DNA of 7,011 nucleotides from an uncultured Sphingomonadaceae bacterium (GTDB lineage: Bacteria > Pseudomonadota > Alphaproteobacteria > Sphingomonadales > Sphingomonadaceae), in NCBI GenBank assembly GCA_946479505.1, contig CAMLGC010000102.1:1-7011 (forward strand), in the 5' to 3' direction. Positions 5,833 through 7,011 of the stretch are shown piece by piece (the stretch's first letter is position 1; every line of letters begins with the position of its first letter). A program made the translations under genes and the position numbers. Below the pieces are notes generated by a model, which was given only the letters and a program-made list of their open reading frames with translations, was not told where the DNA came from and did no database searches.

Positions 5833-6188
5833 GAGGTGCCGGCGCTGCGGACGATTTCGCAGCCGATCGCAGCATCGGGATAGATATCCGGCTTGACCGA
5901 ACGGACGCGAACCGAGCGCACGCGCGGGTCGCGAAAGCACAGCGACGCGACCGTCTCGCACAGCGTCTCCTGAAGCGCGAAATGCGTTCCAGCGAGCGAA
6001 TGGATGCCGAGCCGCACGTAATCATAATCGACCGCTTCCTCGATTCGGTCGGCAGGCGGAGCCCCGTAATCGATCTCCATCCACACGCTCAGCCGGACAC
6101 GCTGGGGGGTCTCGACCTCGTCGGGATGGATACCGAGGCGCATGTGCAGTTCGAGCCCGTCGAGGATCGTGGTGTAGATCGCGCTCAT
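5829..6188 (-). CDS. folB: Dihydroneopterin aldolase family protein
   Basis: A 119-aa protein, normal length for FolB. The enzyme cleaves 7,8-dihydroneopterin to 6-hydroxymethyl-7,8-dihydropterin and glycolaldehyde in folate synthesis; it works as a cytoplasmic octamer, and related proteins epimerise or oxidise the same substrate. Visible markers are GIHPDEVETPQRV (19-31) with the conserved Glu24, DYDYV (54-58) with Tyr55, HFALQETLCETVA (69-81) with Glu74, and SVKPDI (97-102) with Lys99, matching the catalytic Glu, Tyr and Lys of known FolB proteins. The start ATG overlaps the stop of the upstream reductase in ATGA (6188-6185) with no separate ribosome-binding site, so translation is likely coupled. 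Its TAG stop overlaps that of yaaA on the other strand. Confidence 0.9.
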   Translation of the reverse strand: MSAIYTTILDGLELHMRLGIHPDEVETPQRVRLSVWMEIDYGAPPADRIEEAVDYDYVRLGIHSLAGTHFALQETLCETVASLCFRDPRVRSVRVRSVKPDIYPDAAIGCEIVRSAGTS

Positions 6189-6952
6189 CGCGCCGGCGCC
6201 GGATCGCGCATCGAGAACATCACGTCACCGTCGCGTGACAGAAAGCGCTGGCCGTTGTCGACGAACAGGTTCTGCCCCGTCACGCCCTCTGCGCCGAGCA
6301 GATAGGCGACCGCATCGCCGATTCCGTCGGCCGCGATCCGACGATCGAGCAGGTTCGCCCGCGACACCACGGCGAACTCGTCCGCGGTCTGATCGAGGCT
6401 CGGCAGGGTGAGCCCCGGCGAAACCGCGTTGACTCGCACGCGCGGCGCAAGCGCCTGCGCCAGCATCGTCGTCGCGGCCTCGAGCGCGGTCTTGGTGAGC
6501 GTATAGGAAAAGAAATCCGGGTTGAGGTTCGCCACCTTCTGATCGAGGATGTTGACGATCGCGCCGTTCTCGAGATCCGCCTGCCGCGCCAGCGCCGACG
6601 TGAGCAACACCGGCGCCGTCAGATTGACCCGCGCGAGCTTTTCGAACAGCGCCCCCGACGGGCGCGGCGGCCGATCGAACTCGAACAGCGAGGCCGAATT
6701 GACGAGCCCGTCGATCGCCCCCCCGGCTGCCTCCCGCGCCCGTTCGATAAATCCGTCGAGCGCCGCGTGGTCCGACAGGTCGGCGGCAATCGCGACGGTA
6801 TCGGCAAGTTCCTCCGCCAGCGCGTTCGCTTCCTCGGTCGAGCCGTGATGATGGATCAGCACGCGATGCCCCTGCGCGGCCAGACGCCGGACGATCACCG
6901 CGCCGAGCCGCCGCGCCCCGCCCGTGACGATCACGTTGCGCCGGTGGACCAT
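6185..6952 (-). CDS. PTR1/FolM-like pteridine reductase, SDR family
   Basis: A 255-aa short-chain dehydrogenase/reductase. The cofactor loop is TGGARRLG (10-17), fitting the TGxxxRxG form of pteridine reductases, whose Arg favours NADPH; NSAS (85-88) replaces the usual NNAG. The catalytic Ser is replaced by Asp137 (NILDQKVANLN), with Tyr150 and Lys154 in SYTLTKTAL, the same Asp-Tyr-Lys set as Leishmania PTR1 and E. coli FolM. The late motifs VRVNAVSPGLTLP (172-184) and GVTGQNLFVDNG (223-234) are classical SDR. It probably reduces dihydrofolate, dihydrobiopterin or dihydromonapterin. The coupled folB downstream supports a pterin role. The ATG at 6952 is preferred as it lies just before the Rossmann strand; a TTG at 6964, overlapping the previous gene's stop, would add four residues. 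The exact substrate is inferred. Confidence 0.87.
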   Translation of the reverse strand: MVHRRNVIVTGGARRLGAVIVRRLAAQGHRVLIHHHGSTEEANALAEELADTVAIAADLSDHAALDGFIERAREAAGGAIDGLVNSASLFEFDRPPRPSGALFEKLARVNLTAPVLLTSALARQADLENGAIVNILDQKVANLNPDFFSYTLTKTALEAATTMLAQALAPRVRVNAVSPGLTLPSLDQTADEFAVVSRANLLDRRIAADGIGDAVAYLLGAEGVTGQNLFVDNGQRFLSRDGDVMFSMRDPAPAR

Positions 6953-6960
6953 TGCCGCGG

Positions 6961-7011
6961 TCAATAGCCCATCAGCGCGAGCACCTCGCGGCGGCTGCGC
7001 TCGTCGTCGCG
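6961..7011 (-). CDS. 3' end of an unidentified upstream gene (partial)
   Basis: The minus-strand frame is open from the window edge to a TGA at 6963-6961 and encodes RDDERSRREVLALMGY as its last 16 residues, a plausible charged and helical protein C-terminus. The stop lies 8 nt before the ATG of the reductase gene, or overlaps its alternative TTG start by 4 nt, so this gene is probably the leader of the same operon. Too little is present to name a family. Confidence 0.5.
   Translation of the reverse strand, partial: RDDERSRREVLALMGY

Overview
The window looks like ordinary chromosomal DNA from a GC-rich alphaproteobacterium, most likely a member of the Sphingomonadales. This is inferred from the very high GC content, the strong GC third-position bias, the alphaproteobacterial type of tRNA, and the style of the proteins. 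No mobile element, CRISPR array, integrase or phage gene is visible, and base composition is uniform from end to end.

Left part, minus strand, read from about 2984 down to 2: a multidomain sensor histidine kinase with a degenerate ATPase domain, then a WalW-like polysaccharide deacetylase that starts at or just beyond the kinase stop, then a CAT-anticodon tRNA (probably tRNA-Ile2). The kinase and deacetylase look like one transcription unit. In the middle, an Lrp/AsnC-family regulator diverges from the kinase. The 88-bp gap between them is rich in ATTGCG/CGCAAT inverted repeats, a plausible operator array for the regulator itself and perhaps for the kinase. The regulator ends in a 12-bp perfect hairpin and converges on the next gene.

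Right part: an exported, alanine-rich TPR-like protein (minus strand) diverges from a YaaA-family peroxide-stress protein (plus strand). yaaA converges on folB, and the two share a CTAG palindrome in which both stop codons are embedded. folB is preceded, through a 4-nt ATGA overlap, by a short-chain dehydrogenase with pteridine-reductase (PTR1/FolM-type) signatures. The last 51 bases hold the 3' end of a further minus-strand gene, unidentified, immediately upstream of this pair.

Functional themes are envelope glycan modification linked to a sensor kinase, amino-acid-type transcriptional control, a pterin/folate module, and oxidative-stress protection. No clearly new system is present. The most interesting items are the degenerate kinase tied to a deacetylase, the palindrome cluster at the Lrp/kinase promoter, and the PTR1-like reductase coupled to FolB.
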